A DNA stretch of 64,000 bases from Torymus aiolomorphi (GCA_036365515.1 CM070874.1:94533442-94597441), one strand, 5' to 3'; positions 23,053-32,668 are shown, numbered from the stretch's first letter. A program made the numbers and translations. Notes: generated by a model not told the origin, from the sequence alone.

Positions 23053-23983
23053 TTAATCTTTTATATAATTTTTATATATCCAACTATTATGAGAATTATC
23101 AAAACCTAACCATTTTACATAGATGTTATTACCACGTTTTTTCAATATTTTTTCTACTAGATAAATATCAGGATATTTAGTCTTCAGAAGTTCTTCAGCA
23201 TAAAATCCTCCAGCAATTGTTTTGTTCTGGTAATCCTTTAAGTGGTAAGTCACAGGAACTGTATTAATAACTTTGCAAACAGTAAAAATTTCAGTTGACC
23301 AATTTGGTGTGTAACCTTTCTCAAAAATTTGTTTCCTTTTACTTACTCTGACTTTGTCATCGATTTTAAATTTTACTTTATTAATTATTCTTTTTTGAGA
23401 TTTAGTAACACGACTAAGAATTTGTTGCACCTTTGATGGAGTTACATCTTTTGGTTTCATTCCAATGGTTCGATGATATGTGCTATATCACAATATATTG
23501 TGATACTAAATCAGGTAAAATATCTATCCATGTATAATTACCACGCAAACTAAATTTTTTCCACATTTTATTTTTTAAAGTACGATTAAATCGTTCACAT
23601 ATTGATGCTTTTAGATTACTATATGTTGAATACAAATTCACATTGTAACGTTGCATGAGATCTTGAAAGTTTTTGTTATAAAATTCTTTACCACGATCAG
23701 TCTGTAGATTTTTTGGTATGCGACCTTCTTGAAATATTGATTCCATACTTTTACTAACATCTTTACCACTTTTTTGTTTTATTGGAATAGCCCAAGCAAA
23801 CTTTGAAAGGGTATCTAATCCCGTAAGCAAATATTTATAACCTTTATTTTTATACGCATATGGAATCATTTCTACTAAATCAGCTTGCCATGTTTCATCT
23901 ATATCACGCAAATCAAACTTTCGACGCTGATAATTACGTCGAGCTGGTTTATGAAGTTCTTCTACTAGCTGTTTATGTTCCAT
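23053..23983 (-). pseudogene. Polinton integrase with C-terminal chromodomain
   Basis: The retroviral-type integrase inserts the element into the chromosome. The N-terminal frame (23983-23483) has the catalytic triad in TWQADLVEM, LQTDRGKEFYN and KASICERFNRTLK. The second frame (23460-23053) carries the SH3-like region (KFKIDDKVRVSKRK, FTVCKVINTVPVTYHLKD) and a chromodomain, YLVEKILKKRGNNIYVKWLG. The frames are separated by a short frameshift region at 23461-23482. All three acidic residues are present. The N-terminal zinc-finger part is short or lost upstream of 23983. Its 3' end overlaps the tail of the convergent plus-strand frame. Confidence 0.92.
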
Positions 23984-23995
23984 TCTTCTTCTTCT

Positions 23996-24170
23996 TTAAA
24001 ATTTTTTATATCCTTTCTTTTCAGGTTGAGAATAAGTATTAGTAGAATATTTTTTCCAATCAAAGCTAGATTTTTCAGTATATTTTGTACATTCAAAATT
24101 ATGTGTCTCCTTTTTTTCGTTCAGCCTCCTTAAAAGGAGTATATTTTATATCTTTGTATTTCTACTCCAT
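23996..24170 (-). pseudogene. Small broken ORF between integrase and fibre-like gene
   Basis: On the minus strand ATG at 24170 is followed at once by TAG, then YKDIKYTPFKEAERKK. After a frame change, FECTKYTEKSSFDWKKY continues to a stop at 23996. The two halves read as ordinary protein text, which suggests a small gene of about 55 codons with one stop and one frameshift. No family recognised. It could be the remains of the integrase N-terminal region. Confidence 0.35.
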
Positions 24171-24227
24171 TATACTTAATGCACATTTAAAGAGTGTGTG
24201 AAAGTATTTATAGTTTTGCAGCGTTGC

Positions 24228-24587
24228 TTATGGAGAGAATGAATAATTTTCATTTATCAACTTTTTAATCTCTTGAATATTTATGTCATGTTTGTTTAGT
24301 TTTTCATCAATTTCATCTCGGTGATTTTCAACGATTACATCTAAATCTTGAATATCAGATTTTATTCTTTTTATAATATCCAATACGCTATCAATTTCAG
24401 CTCTGACTATTCGACGTAAAGTTATTAAATTTACAGCATCAGTCAATTCATTAGGAGCTGCAACATTACACAGTCTTTTATTATCAATGTCATACTGACC
24501 ATTATCTGTGAATTTATATCCAATACCAGCAGGACCTGGAATACCTTGAATTTCATTTAAATGACGTCCAAACACATCTACACTCAT
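24228..24587 (-). CDS. Fibre-like structural protein of the Polinton
   Basis: I chose ATG 24587 (MSVDVFGRHLNEIQG); an in-frame GTG lies 30 bases upstream. A short collagen-like IPGPAGIG is followed by YKFTDNGQYDIDNKRLCNVA and NELTDAVNL, a pattern of a small trimerising beta unit joined to a helical stalk. The second half (RIVRAEIDSVLDIIKRIKSD and on) is a long amphipathic helix, probably coiled coil. The Gly-Pro start, the repeat-like ...G-YD--NKRL-NV-.P... segment and the coiled coil suggest a fibre or attachment protein on the particle surface; this is inference. The reading frame is intact at 119 codons and starts just after the upstream gene ends. Confidence 0.55.
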   Translation of the reverse strand: MSVDVFGRHLNEIQGIPGPAGIGYKFTDNGQYDIDNKRLCNVAAPNELTDAVNLITLRRIVRAEIDSVLDIIKRIKSDIQDLDVIVENHRDEIDEKLNKHDINIQEIKKLINENYSFSP

Positions 24588-24594
24588 CTTAAAT

Positions 24595-25608
24595 TTAATG
24601 TATAATATTAGCTTCACGTAGCTCCTCTATGATCGAGTGAATTTCGTTTATATGATTCTGATTACCAGCTGATTTTTCAGCTAATAATAATTTTAATCGT
24701 TCTACTAATTCATTAGGATCATCCCAGTATATATAGTCGATATTGGTCATTCTTCGTGCTATCTTAAATGGTGGGGGTAAAGTTAATCCTTTACCACTTG
24801 TAGAGGAACGTTTAGACGGTTTTATTAATTTAGAAATAAAATTCTTATATTTCAATGTATTTTTCTCACGAACAGATTCTTCTGATTTATAATATTTTCT
24901 GTAAGCATTAGTCATATTTAAGATTTCTCCATAGTTACTCATATCTTTATTTGAAATAAGGCTTTCATTTGGTTCTTTTTTAAATATTAGTTCTACAAGA
25001 CCCTGACTTTTCACATACTTTCTATCATCTATAATTATATAATTATCATTAAAATATATAGAAGCATTACCAATCATATAACCTCCACGCAACTTAAGTA
25101 CATCATTTGTAGTATCTAGTGATTCAGTTTTATTGTTATCCAACATTTGCAAATATTCAGTAATATCATTCCTTGTTGATAATTCAGTTTTACCTTTATT
25201 TGAAATTTGTAAATATTCATTAATATTATCACTTTTTAATGTAGTGTTATTATCATTATCATCTTCAATACTTTCACTTTCACTTCTTACTGATTCAAAT
25301 GAAGTATCATACTCATTTTCTATCTCTTGTTTTTCATCTTTCTCTTCTTTTTTAACTTTCTCTTCCTTTTTTATACTATTTCGCTTATTTTTTATTGCTA
25401 ATTCATTTTGATTTTTTATTTCTTGATTAGTTGTTTCAGAAACGTTCACTAATTTTTCTAATGGTTGAACGATTGGCTTAAATGTTTCATTCATAACTTT
25501 TTCAATGTCTAATTTACTTGATTTCAACAGTTTATATTTTTGTTTGATAGCATCACGTGCTTTTTCCATTTGTTGTAAAATATTGATCTCGTCGGTAAAG
25601 TTAGCCAT
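24595..25608 (-). CDS. Polinton protein of unknown function, 337 residues
   Basis: Starts at ATG 25608 (MANFTDEINILQQMEKARD). The first 60 residues are helical. The middle is acidic and low complexity (KKEEKVKKEEKDEKQE and serine/aspartate runs), with two related segments, NDNNTTLKSDNINEYLQISNK and the later ITEYLQMLDNNKTE. The C-terminal 70 residues look like a folded helical domain: YIYWDDPNELVERLKLLLA, then EIHSIIEELREANII. I believe this C-terminal domain recurs in insect Polinton proteins, but the function is not known. The frame is intact and its stop overlaps the neighbourhood of the fibre-like start, as in a compact viral gene block. Confidence 0.65.
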   Translation of the reverse strand: MANFTDEINILQQMEKARDAIKQKYKLLKSSKLDIEKVMNETFKPIVQPLEKLVNVSETTNQEIKNQNELAIKNKRNSIKKEEKVKKEEKDEKQEIENEYDTSFESVRSESESIEDDNDNNTTLKSDNINEYLQISNKGKTELSTRNDITEYLQMLDNNKTESLDTTNDVLKLRGGYMIGNASIYFNDNYIIIDDRKYVKSQGLVELIFKKEPNESLISNKDMSNYGEILNMTNAYRKYYKSEESVREKNTLKYKNFISKLIKPSKRSSTSGKGLTLPPPFKIARRMTNIDYIYWDDPNELVERLKLLLAEKSAGNQNHINEIHSIIEELREANIIH

Positions 25609-25639
25609 CTTATTAGTTCAATGTCTAATGACATACTAT

Positions 25640-26354
25640 TTAATTAGTTTCCAAACGACTTATATTTATAAAAAAACAATCAAATCCTTTTCTATATCTA
25701 CCATTATTAATTTCACGCTCTTTGTCGATTACGAGAAAAGTATGTTTATCATTCCAACAAGATGAACATAAATTTTTAAAAGACTGATATGTCATATCAG
25801 TGGTAACATGATCATTGTAAATGTGCTTTAAGTTTATATCATCTTGACGAAACACAATTAAAAAATTAATATTGTCACGTACTAAATGCTTAGGAACTTG
25901 TGCATAAGATTGACAGAGATAGAAACAGTCAACATTTTTATGTCTACCCATACAATAAAACGCTTTAACATTATCTTGTTTTTCACATGCTATATCATCG
26001 AATATCATAATAGAATTCGGAAGAGCTTCGTCAGGTGAAATAACTGTATCATGCTCATGAAAAGATAAATATTCAATTCCTTCGATTGGCTCGATGAGTT
26101 GTGCCAGAAATTTATATTTTGGTTGATTAAGAGATTTTGAATACAAATAAATATTTTCCAACTTTAAACCATGTGGATGAGTTAAAAGTGCTAGTAAAGT
26201 ATTTGTTTTACCACAATTTGAAGGGCCTGTGATGCATGCTCTAATGTTATTTGGAAGTAGTTCTCCGTGTCGTTTATATTTTTCTCTATGTGGCTCAGTA
26301 AAAGTATCAAATTTATCACCGGTAATTCAATAGTTTGTTTTTTTTTAAATCCAT
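25640..26354 (-). pseudogene. Genome-packaging ATPase (FtsK/HerA type)
   Basis: This ATPase pumps the genome into the capsid. The main frame has the Walker A loop TGPSNCGKTNTLLALL near 26200 (upstream of the first ATG in frame at 26161), Walker B IMIFDDIACE near 26005 and a sensor-like FYLCQSYAQVPKHLVRD. The plausible start MDLKKNK at 26354 lies in another frame, and a run of nine A on this strand lies between them, so a homopolymer indel has cut the N-terminus. The length of about 235 codons is usual for Polinton ATPases. It starts about 95 bases from the divergent PLA2 gene. Confidence 0.88.
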
Positions 26355-26391
26355 TGTGCTTGAAGTTATAAACGAAACTGTGACAGTAAGC

Positions 26392-26428
26392 TATAAAAGT
26401 GTGTATTTATAACCATTAAGTCAGTCAG
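26392..26428 (+). promoter_or_regulatory. Core promoter of the PLA2 gene
   Basis: TATAAAAG at 26392-26399, then TCAGTCAG at 26421-26428, about 29 bases downstream, as in the polymerase promoter. The ATG is at 26449. It lies in the 94-bp gap between the divergent ATPase and PLA2 genes. Confidence 0.65.
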
Positions 26429-26448
26429 CATAAAACTTTTAAAGAGTT

Positions 26449-27225
26449 ATGATCATTCATAAAGGTCGAGGATTAGTGAACAAATTCATAAATAATTTAC
26501 CATTCGAACTTCATTTACCTGGTTACTAGTATTGCGGACCAGGAACGAAATTACAACAAAGACTAAGACGTGGCGGCCCCGGTATAAATCCGTTAGACGC
26601 TGCTTGCAAAGAACACGATATTGCTTATTCGAAAAACCGTGAAAACGTTGAAGCGAGAAACGTTGCAGATAAAATTTTAGCTGAAAGAGCTTGGCAACGT
26701 GTCTTAGCGAAAGACGCAAATCTAAGTGAAAAAGCAGCCGCTTACACTGTTGCGAACATCATGAAAGCTAAGTCTAAGCTTGGAATGGGGATTGGTAATA
26801 GGAACAAAAATAAGAAGAAAGCAATGCTTACATTGAAAAAACTAATAAAATCAATGTCAAAGACTATCAAACCAAGTAATGATTCACGAATTGCTATTCA
26901 ATCAGCACTCAGAACTGCACGTAATAGTATAAAGAAGATTGGTGGTAAAAAGTATATTAATATTCCGCGAATATTGCTTGTTCCAAAAGTAGGTGGCTTT
27001 CTTCCTGCACTTATTCCAATATTTGCAGGTTTAAGTGCAGTAGGTTCGTTAGCAGGTGGCGCTGCTGGTATAGCTCAAGCTATTAATAAAACAAAAAATG
27101 CTAAACAAAAATTGGAGGAAATGAAACGACATAATGAAAAAATAGAAGCTTTGGCTCTTGGTAAAGGATTATACTTGAAACCTTATCAAAAAGGATATGG
27201 GATTTGCTTGAAGAAAAAAAAGTAA
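26449..27225 (+). pseudogene. PLA2-domain minor virion protein of the Polinton
   Basis: Starts MIIHKGRGLVNKF at 26449. After LPFELHLPGY there is an in-frame TAG at 26527-26529, then YCGPGTKLQQRLRRG and PLDAACKEHDIAYSK. The calcium-loop YCGPG and the catalytic HD in an AACKEHDIAY context define the phospholipase A2 fold seen in parvovirus capsid proteins and in adintovirus-like elements, where it breaches endosomal membranes. The rest is basic (MLTLKKLIKSMSKTIK), with a hydrophobic Gly/Ala-rich segment FAGLSAVGSLAGGAAGIAQA that may be membrane-active, and a lysine-rich end. The single stop would remove all of the PLA2 domain. Confidence 0.85.
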
Positions 27226-27269
27226 TAAAAAAAAAAAAGTTCGTCACGAGAGAAAAAAAAACATTATTA

Positions 27270-27675
27270 AAGTAATACTTCCGAAACGTGCTTTAACAAA
27301 TTTAGATTTAAGAAAATATGCTCATCACTTGAAAATATTTAATTTTAGAGGAGTATTTATGAGGAATGCATTACCATCAAATGGACCACTGTATAATGAG
27401 TCAGCTATCATTAATCTTGATGATAGTACAGGTCCCGGTACACATTGGGTAGCTTATAAAAAAATGGTAAAAATGTTATCTATTTTGATAGTTTTGGTGA
27501 TTTACAGCCTCCAATGGATCTTATGCAATATTGGAATGTTGAAAACATTAAATATAATTATCAGCGGTATCAAACATTTAATTCATTTATATGTGGTCAT
27601 CTTTGTTTAAAATTTTTATGTAATTTACTTGATCATTCTGACAATTATAATCTATATAAGAAGATTCCCCGCTAA
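27270..27675 (+). pseudogene. Adenain-like cysteine protease of the Polinton
   Basis: The protease matures capsid proteins. The first frame has FRGVFMRNALP and GPGTHWVAYKK, holding the catalytic His. After a frameshift in the A-rich stretch near 27462-27470 a second frame has VIYFDSFGDLQPP and FNSFICGHLCLKFL, holding the Asp region and the catalytic Cys, and ends at TAA 27673-27675. The order His, Asp, Cys is that of adenovirus-type and ULP1-like proteases. The start is unclear: no ATG in the first frame precedes 27359. All catalytic residues survive. Confidence 0.82.
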
Positions 27676-27683
27676 ATCAGATT
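27653..27683 (+). promoter_or_regulatory. Core promoter of the minor capsid gene
   Basis: TATATAAG at 27653-27660 and AATCAGATTC at 27676-27685, about 25 bases apart; the ATG is at 27706. The TATA box lies inside the 3' end of the protease gene. Confidence 0.5.
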
Positions 27684-27705
27684 CACTTTAACTAAATTAT
27701 TCAAG

Positions 27706-28395
27706 ATGATAGAATCATTGACACTTACTTTATCTGGCTCTTCGTCAGTGCTAGAAACACATTATTTTCCACCGATAGAGCTTGATCCTGAGAAAATGTA
27801 TGTTCTTGGATTAATTGAATTATTAACATTTAATTCTATTCCTAATGTAGACTATGGGCAAAACAAATTTTATGTTGGAGAAGAAGTTATTGAAATACCT
27901 ACAGGTAGCTATGAAATTCGTGATATAGAAAGTTTTCTACAGAAGACTCTGGAGTCCAAAGAAATTAAAATAAGTATTGCACCTAATAATAACACTCTAC
28001 GCAGTGAAATTTCTTGCAGTTCACAAATCGATTTTCAACCATACGATTCTATTGGTAGACTGTTAGGTTTCACTTAACGTTTGTTGGAACCCTATATAAA
28101 TCACATCTCTGACATGCCCGTCTCCATTTTACAGATAAGCGCTCTACGAGTAGAATGTAATATTTCGTCTGGAGCTTATATCAATCAGAATAAAGTTCAT
28201 ACGATTCACGAATTTTTCCCAGCCGTGCCACCAGGATTTAAAATTATTGAAATTCCTAAGCAAATCATATATCTCCCAGTTAATGTTAAAATTATTGATC
28301 ATTTACAATTACGTATTGTAGATCAGAACGGAAATTTGGTTAACCTACGAGGTGAAATTATTACAATTCGTTTACATTTGAAGAAAGCTGTATAA
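27706..28395 (+). pseudogene. Minor (penton-type) capsid protein of the Polinton
   Basis: The frame starts MIESLTLTLSGSSSVLETH and continues with YVLGLIELLTFNSIPN and EIPTGSYEIRDIESFL. It meets one in-frame TAA at 28075-28077, then goes on in the same frame with LLEPYINHISDMPVSILQI and HTIHEFFPAVPPGFKIIEIP to the stop at 28393-28395. The beta-rich composition and the place between protease and major capsid fit the single jelly-roll penton protein of Polintons. One stop codon alone disables it. Confidence 0.8.
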
Positions 28396-28583
28396 TGGGT
28401 ATTGTTTTTAAGGCAACAGCAGCAGAAAACTATATTAAGACATCAACATGCCATCCAAAAATCAGTCAACGACAAGCAGTCAAGCAACTAACACTACAAA
28501 ACATAAAGTTTCTAAAAAGTCTTGGACTAAAACTAAAAATAAACGAAGAGAATCGCAAGAGGAAACGTTCTTACGCCAATTAA
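28395..28583 (+). CDS. Small basic protein preceding the major capsid gene
   Basis: The ATG overlaps the stop of the minor capsid gene. The 62 residues (MGIVFKATAAENYIKTS, LTLQNIKFLKSLGLKLK, NRKRKRSYAN) are basic at the end. Its place, one base overlap, and the NIKFLKSLGLK segment suggest a genuine small Polinton gene. Function unknown; perhaps a DNA-binding or assembly peptide. Confidence 0.5.
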   Translation: MGIVFKATAAENYIKTSTCHPKISQRQAVKQLTLQNIKFLKSLGLKLKINEENRKRKRSYAN

Positions 28584-28625
28584 CTTGTATATTTATATGC
28601 TGTTATCGTTGCATCTTTGAAAATA

Positions 28626-29873
28626 ATGGAGGAAATTCTTAATGTACAGACACCTATTATTTTCGATGAATCTATATCACACTATGAGATTCACGCTCAT
28701 CAACCATACACTTCACTAGCATTTAATAATAGTGATGAAATTCGTATATCTATCCAACATCAAGACTTATGTTTATTACCATCACGAAGTTCTCTACATA
28801 TATGTGGAAGTCTTACACTTGCAAATGGACAACCAGTAAAAAAGACTCAATTTGTAAGCAATGCAATATGTCATTTATTTGAAGAAATTCGCTATGAGAT
28901 AAATGCTATAGAAATCGATAAGTGTAAAAATGTAGGTTTAACTACTCTTATGAAAGGTTATGCTTCATTCAATTCAAATCAAAGTAAAATTCTTGAAAAT
29001 TCTGGATGGATCGATGTTGAAGAAACTAACAAAATTGTTGATGATAATGGAAACTTTGATATATCTATACCACTTTCAATGATTTTAGGATTTGCTGAAG
29101 ATTATCGTAAAATTGTTGTAAACGTAAAGCATGAACTTGTACTGACAAGATCTAGAAATGACATAAACGCTGTATATCAAGAAGGAGTCGAACGGGATGA
29201 TAGAACCGAATATGAGGATTTTAAAATTAATTTAAGTAGAATAGAATGGTTAATGCCTTATGGAATACTGTCAGATAAACATAAGATACATCTTTATAAC
29301 TACATTAAAAAAGATATAGCAATATCAATGAGTTTTCGTTCGTGGGAATTATATGAATACCCTATGCTTCCCGCAACATCACGACATGTATGGACAGTCA
29401 AAACATCAAATCAATTGGAAAAACCACGTTTTGTTATTCTTGCATTCCAAACAAATAGAAAAGGACAACGAACTAAAAATACAAGTCAGTTTGATCATTG
29501 TAATGTATCAAATGTAAAACTTTTTCTAAATTCTCAATACTACCCATATGGAAATCTAAACCTAGACATAAATCAAAATCAGTATGCAATATTATATGAC
29601 ATGTATGTAAATTTTCAAAAACAATATTATCACGGTGTAAGTGTTTCAACAGATCCATTTCTCAGTAAAAAGGATTTCAAGAAATATACTCCATTAATAA
29701 TTATTGATTGTTCAAAACAAAATGAATCATTGAAGCAAGCTGCTGTAGATGTTCGTCTAGAGTTTGAGACCAAGGAGAATATACCTGAAGGAACAACAGC
29801 TTATTGTCTAATTTTACATGATCGCATCATTAAATATAATCCGATTAGTGATATTAAAAAAATTGTTTCATAA
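28626..29873 (+). CDS. Major capsid protein (double jelly-roll type) of the Polinton
   Basis: The capsid hexon-like protein builds the particle. I choose ATG 28626 (MEEILNVQTPIIFDESISH); 415 residues without a break. Features are ISHYEIHAHQPYTSLAF, LCLLPSRSSLHICGSLTL, MKGYASFNSNQ, a central WLMPYGILSDKHKIHLYNYI and the late SQYYPYGNLNLDINQN, FQKQYYHG, PLIIIDCSKQ and YCLILHDRIIKYNP. This matches the layout of insect Polinton major capsids. AATAAA near 29914 follows. It is the only large structural gene here without any stop or shift. Confidence 0.88.
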   Translation: MEEILNVQTPIIFDESISHYEIHAHQPYTSLAFNNSDEIRISIQHQDLCLLPSRSSLHICGSLTLANGQPVKKTQFVSNAICHLFEEIRYEINAIEIDKCKNVGLTTLMKGYASFNSNQSKILENSGWIDVEETNKIVDDNGNFDISIPLSMILGFAEDYRKIVVNVKHELVLTRSRNDINAVYQEGVERDDRTEYEDFKINLSRIEWLMPYGILSDKHKIHLYNYIKKDIAISMSFRSWELYEYPMLPATSRHVWTVKTSNQLEKPRFVILAFQTNRKGQRTKNTSQFDHCNVSNVKLFLNSQYYPYGNLNLDINQNQYAILYDMYVNFQKQYYHGVSVSTDPFLSKKDFKKYTPLIIIDCSKQNESLKQAAVDVRLEFETKENIPEGTTAYCLILHDRIIKYNPISDIKKIVS

Positions 29874-29879
29874 CTTTCT

Positions 29880-30260
29880 TTTATTTGTAATTATTTTATT
29901 ATTATATTTTTTAATAAATATTTATCATAAGGTTTATTATATGTGTGTTTTTATTTATAGTTATCTCACCCTCAAACATAATATTTAAATCTTATTTTCA
30001 TTATTTCATTCTATTTGTTGATTACAATGCATTTGCGCCTTTGCTTTAAAAAATCTTAAGAAAGTTTCTTAAATCTCTTGTAATCTCTTATATCAAAGTA
30101 ATTTATTAACAACATAATTAAAATTTTTAATTCATTCTTCATTTTCCAAATATAGCTATAAGTAAAATAAATATGTGTCATCTAACATTGCACTGCAAAA
30201 AAAGATAATCAGGACACATGTAACATCCCGATGCTCGCTGGTAAATCAATCTAATCGATT
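29880..30260. other. AT-rich right flank of the Polinton
   Basis: A poly(A) signal is at about 29914. I looked for an inverted copy of the left flank and did not find one. No coding frame. Confidence 0.4.
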
Positions 30261-30265
30261 ACCAT

Positions 30266-30425
30266 CAGGGGGAAATCGGCCGCGATCGGTATGGTAGATG
30301 AAAACCGGTTGGTACTGCAGGCGCATGCACTACCGGCCGGGGAAATCTCGGTCGCGATCGGCATGGTAAATGAAAACCGGTTGGTATTGCAGGCGCATGC
30401 ACTACCGGCCGGGGAAATCGGTCGG
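30266..30425. repeat. Two tandem copies of an 82-bp GC-rich unit
   Basis: ATGGTAGATGAAAACCGG at 30291 and ATGGTAAATGAAAACCGG at 30363 head near-identical units that also hold GGCGCATGCACTACCGGCCG. The unit is far more GC-rich than its flanks. Confidence 0.85.
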
Positions 30426-30479
30426 TATCGACTGTTGGTAAGTTAGCGAGGAGTAGAACCCGTGGTCGGCAAGGTAGGG

Positions 30480-31860
30480 AGGATAAAGTGCCAGAAGCCC
30501 CATAGCCCATACTACTGTAATGGACCGATTTTTTTGGGCAACGAACTCGATCTGAAGATATATAAAAGCTACATCTGTGCCAAATTTCAGAACGATTGGA
30601 TAATTTTTGCTCTAGTTATCGTGCGAAAACGAAAACGCAAATTTTTTCTAAAATAATGTTTTTCTAAAAAACAAATGAAGATAATCTCTTGAAATTTTAA
30701 CCACATATAGTCTTCAATTAGTGTAATAACTGGTTATTTATTTCAAGTCGATAAATAAATTATTTTTTGAGAAATTAATTTATGAAATATAAAAAAGTTT
30801 TCCTTAATAACAATTGACAGAGTGAAGATATTTTAAATTTTAAAAAAGGAAAATATAGATAATTTAAATACCTTTCAAGAAAAGTTTATTATATTATGTA
30901 ATAATGACTGTAAGATATGAAAAAATAAAAAAAACTAAAAATTCAAAATCGTTTTTTGGTTATAAAACAAAAGAAAATCAATAAAAACTCAAATCCATCA
31001 GGGTACCTTTCTTTTCCCGCGAGACAAAGAGAATAAGCTTCGCTCGTCCGAAAAACGTCACATAAACTAAATCATCACCTTCCGCGCCAATGTCAAAATG
31101 TACTATTAGTAAATGCTCCTACTTCAACCCGATTTTCAAACATCACAACGAAAAAAATTATTTTCGATTTTTTAAAAAATTTTCTTTATTGTTTTAACCA
31201 ACTTAATATTATCCAATCGGGCCGAAAAAATATATGTGAGTAGAAATTTAAAATACTTTTAGTAAATGCTCCTACTTCAAACTGATTTCCAAACACCGCG
31301 ACGAAAAAAAAATTATTTTCGATTTTTCGATACCTTTCTTTATTTTTTGTTAACCAGTTTGATATTATCCGAGTAATTCTAAAGTTGTACTTGCACAACT
31401 TTTGCATATACTTTATATACCTACAAAATTTTAGCACGATATCTTTTTTCGTTCGCGAATTATGGGACGAACAAATTTATTACAGACACACATACACACA
31501 CATACATGCATACATACACGCCTACATACATACATACATTTTTGGTCAATAATAAACAAAATAACATTTTTGTATACTTTCAGTACATTTATAAATGAAA
31601 TAAATAATCAATATAACGACTTTAATGATTATATATTTAAAAATTAGGTGTCCCTCTTTAAGACAAGTTATTTGTGTAGTTGCCTATACAGGGACTCTAT
31701 TTCCATGGTATCTTTTGCCTTAATTTTGCCATAAATATTTGTAGTGCCGTATCAAAAACCTTATTTTTTTCTTAATGTGTGTGGCCAAGTATTCATAGAA
31801 TGTTGATAACATACTATAATCGTATATTACATATTCAGTAATATAACCTTAAATTGCCCC
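30480..31860. other. Non-coding repeat DNA with a tandem duplication
   Basis: AGTAAATGCTCCTACTTCAA occurs near 31107 and again near 31259, followed by similar text for about 110 bases. ACACACATACATGC-type simple repeats lie at 31485-31540. The frames are short and AT-rich, without a product I recognise. Confidence 0.5.
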
Positions 31861-31864
31861 ACTA

Positions 31865-32668
31865 CCCTGGTAGAAATTTGTCTATTACGAACTGGTCAAA
31901 ATGGCTAGTTAATGGCCATATTGAAACGCTTTTTCCCCTATTAATAGATTGGAAATAGAATGGCATAACCTCAAAATATTCAATTTAAATTTACTCATAG
32001 ACTTGCCGTTATATTTAAGAGCATTCGATCGTAATAGATAGTTTACAAACATGTAAACAATAAACACAGACTCAAATAGTACATTACGCAACTAGTGTGT
32101 AAAGCGAGTCATTTTTTCACGGGTATTGTTTGTCGCCTGAGCTTCGCTCGGGCGACAAGATATCCGTGCAAAGATTACTGGCAGTACTTTACGCACTACT
32201 TCACGCACTGAGTGCATAAAGTAAACACTTTACGCACTAGTAAAAGAAGGGGGTACTTTACGCACTCTAAACAGGCATCTAAAGTCGAGTTTTACGCACT
32301 CAGTTATAAAAAAACATTTACAACACTTCCTTCTTAGATATTAACTGACACCCATAATTTTCTATTAGATTCTATCTCTGTCACTACTCGTCATAAGAAC
32401 AAGCCTTCCACTACCCATTTCCTAACTAAAAACTGACTAACGGTTTCTTTTTGCCTTCAATTTTAATACCTTTGAAATAGTTAAGAACAAGCCTTATATA
32501 AATCTTTAAAAAAAGTCTTTCTATTTTCAATCTATTAAATGGTCGAATAATGTTGGAAAAATCGTTTCATCGATAGATAGAAATGTCCACAAAAGTGGCT
32601 AGTTTTTAGCTATACCCACTGAAACCAGCTATTTATTAGGCAAATAATGAAGTCAGTTTCCACCAGGG
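31865..32668. mobile_element. Non-autonomous TIR element, CCCTGGTAGAAA termini
   Basis: CCCTGGTAGAAA at 31865 and the inverse TTTCCACCAGGG ending at 32668 form short terminal inverted repeats. Both sides are flanked by TA (31863-31864 and 32669-32670). The 804-bp body is non-coding. The same terminus bounds the hairpin at 41273-41370. Confidence 0.6.
32125..32290. repeat. Hairpin and clustered TTTACGCACT motifs
   Basis: TTGTCGCCTGAGC / GCTCGGGCGACAA around a TTC loop (32129-32158) forms a strong stem with one G-T pair. The following 130 bases contain about six forms of TTTACGCACT in both orientations, a dense cluster of one short word. Confidence 0.65.

Larger units (their letters stand above)
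18371..29930 (+). mobile_element. Polinton/Maverick (adintovirus-like) element
   Basis: The segment carries the hallmark set: protein-primed family B DNA polymerase, retroviral-type integrase with chromodomain, FtsK/HerA packaging ATPase, adenain-like protease, minor and double jelly-roll major capsid proteins. Accessory genes are a PLA2-domain protein, a fibre-like protein and a GADD34-like domain. Polymerase and capsid genes run on plus, the integrase-to-ATPase block on minus. Terminal inverted repeats, normally hundreds of bases, could not be found, so the ends are approximate (left edge possibly near 18370-18640, right edge near 29930). Many genes have single frameshifts or stops, while the major capsid is intact, which indicates a fairly recent but inactivated copy. 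Confidence 0.92.

Noticed and set aside
22945..23180. C-terminal extension of the GADD34-like frame
   Set aside because: Very AT-rich codons, no conserved pattern, and it overlaps the convergent integrase; probably a chance open frame.
17700..30260. Terminal inverted repeats of the Polinton
   Set aside because: No inverted match between left and right flanks could be seen by eye; the ends may be lost or beyond what I can detect.
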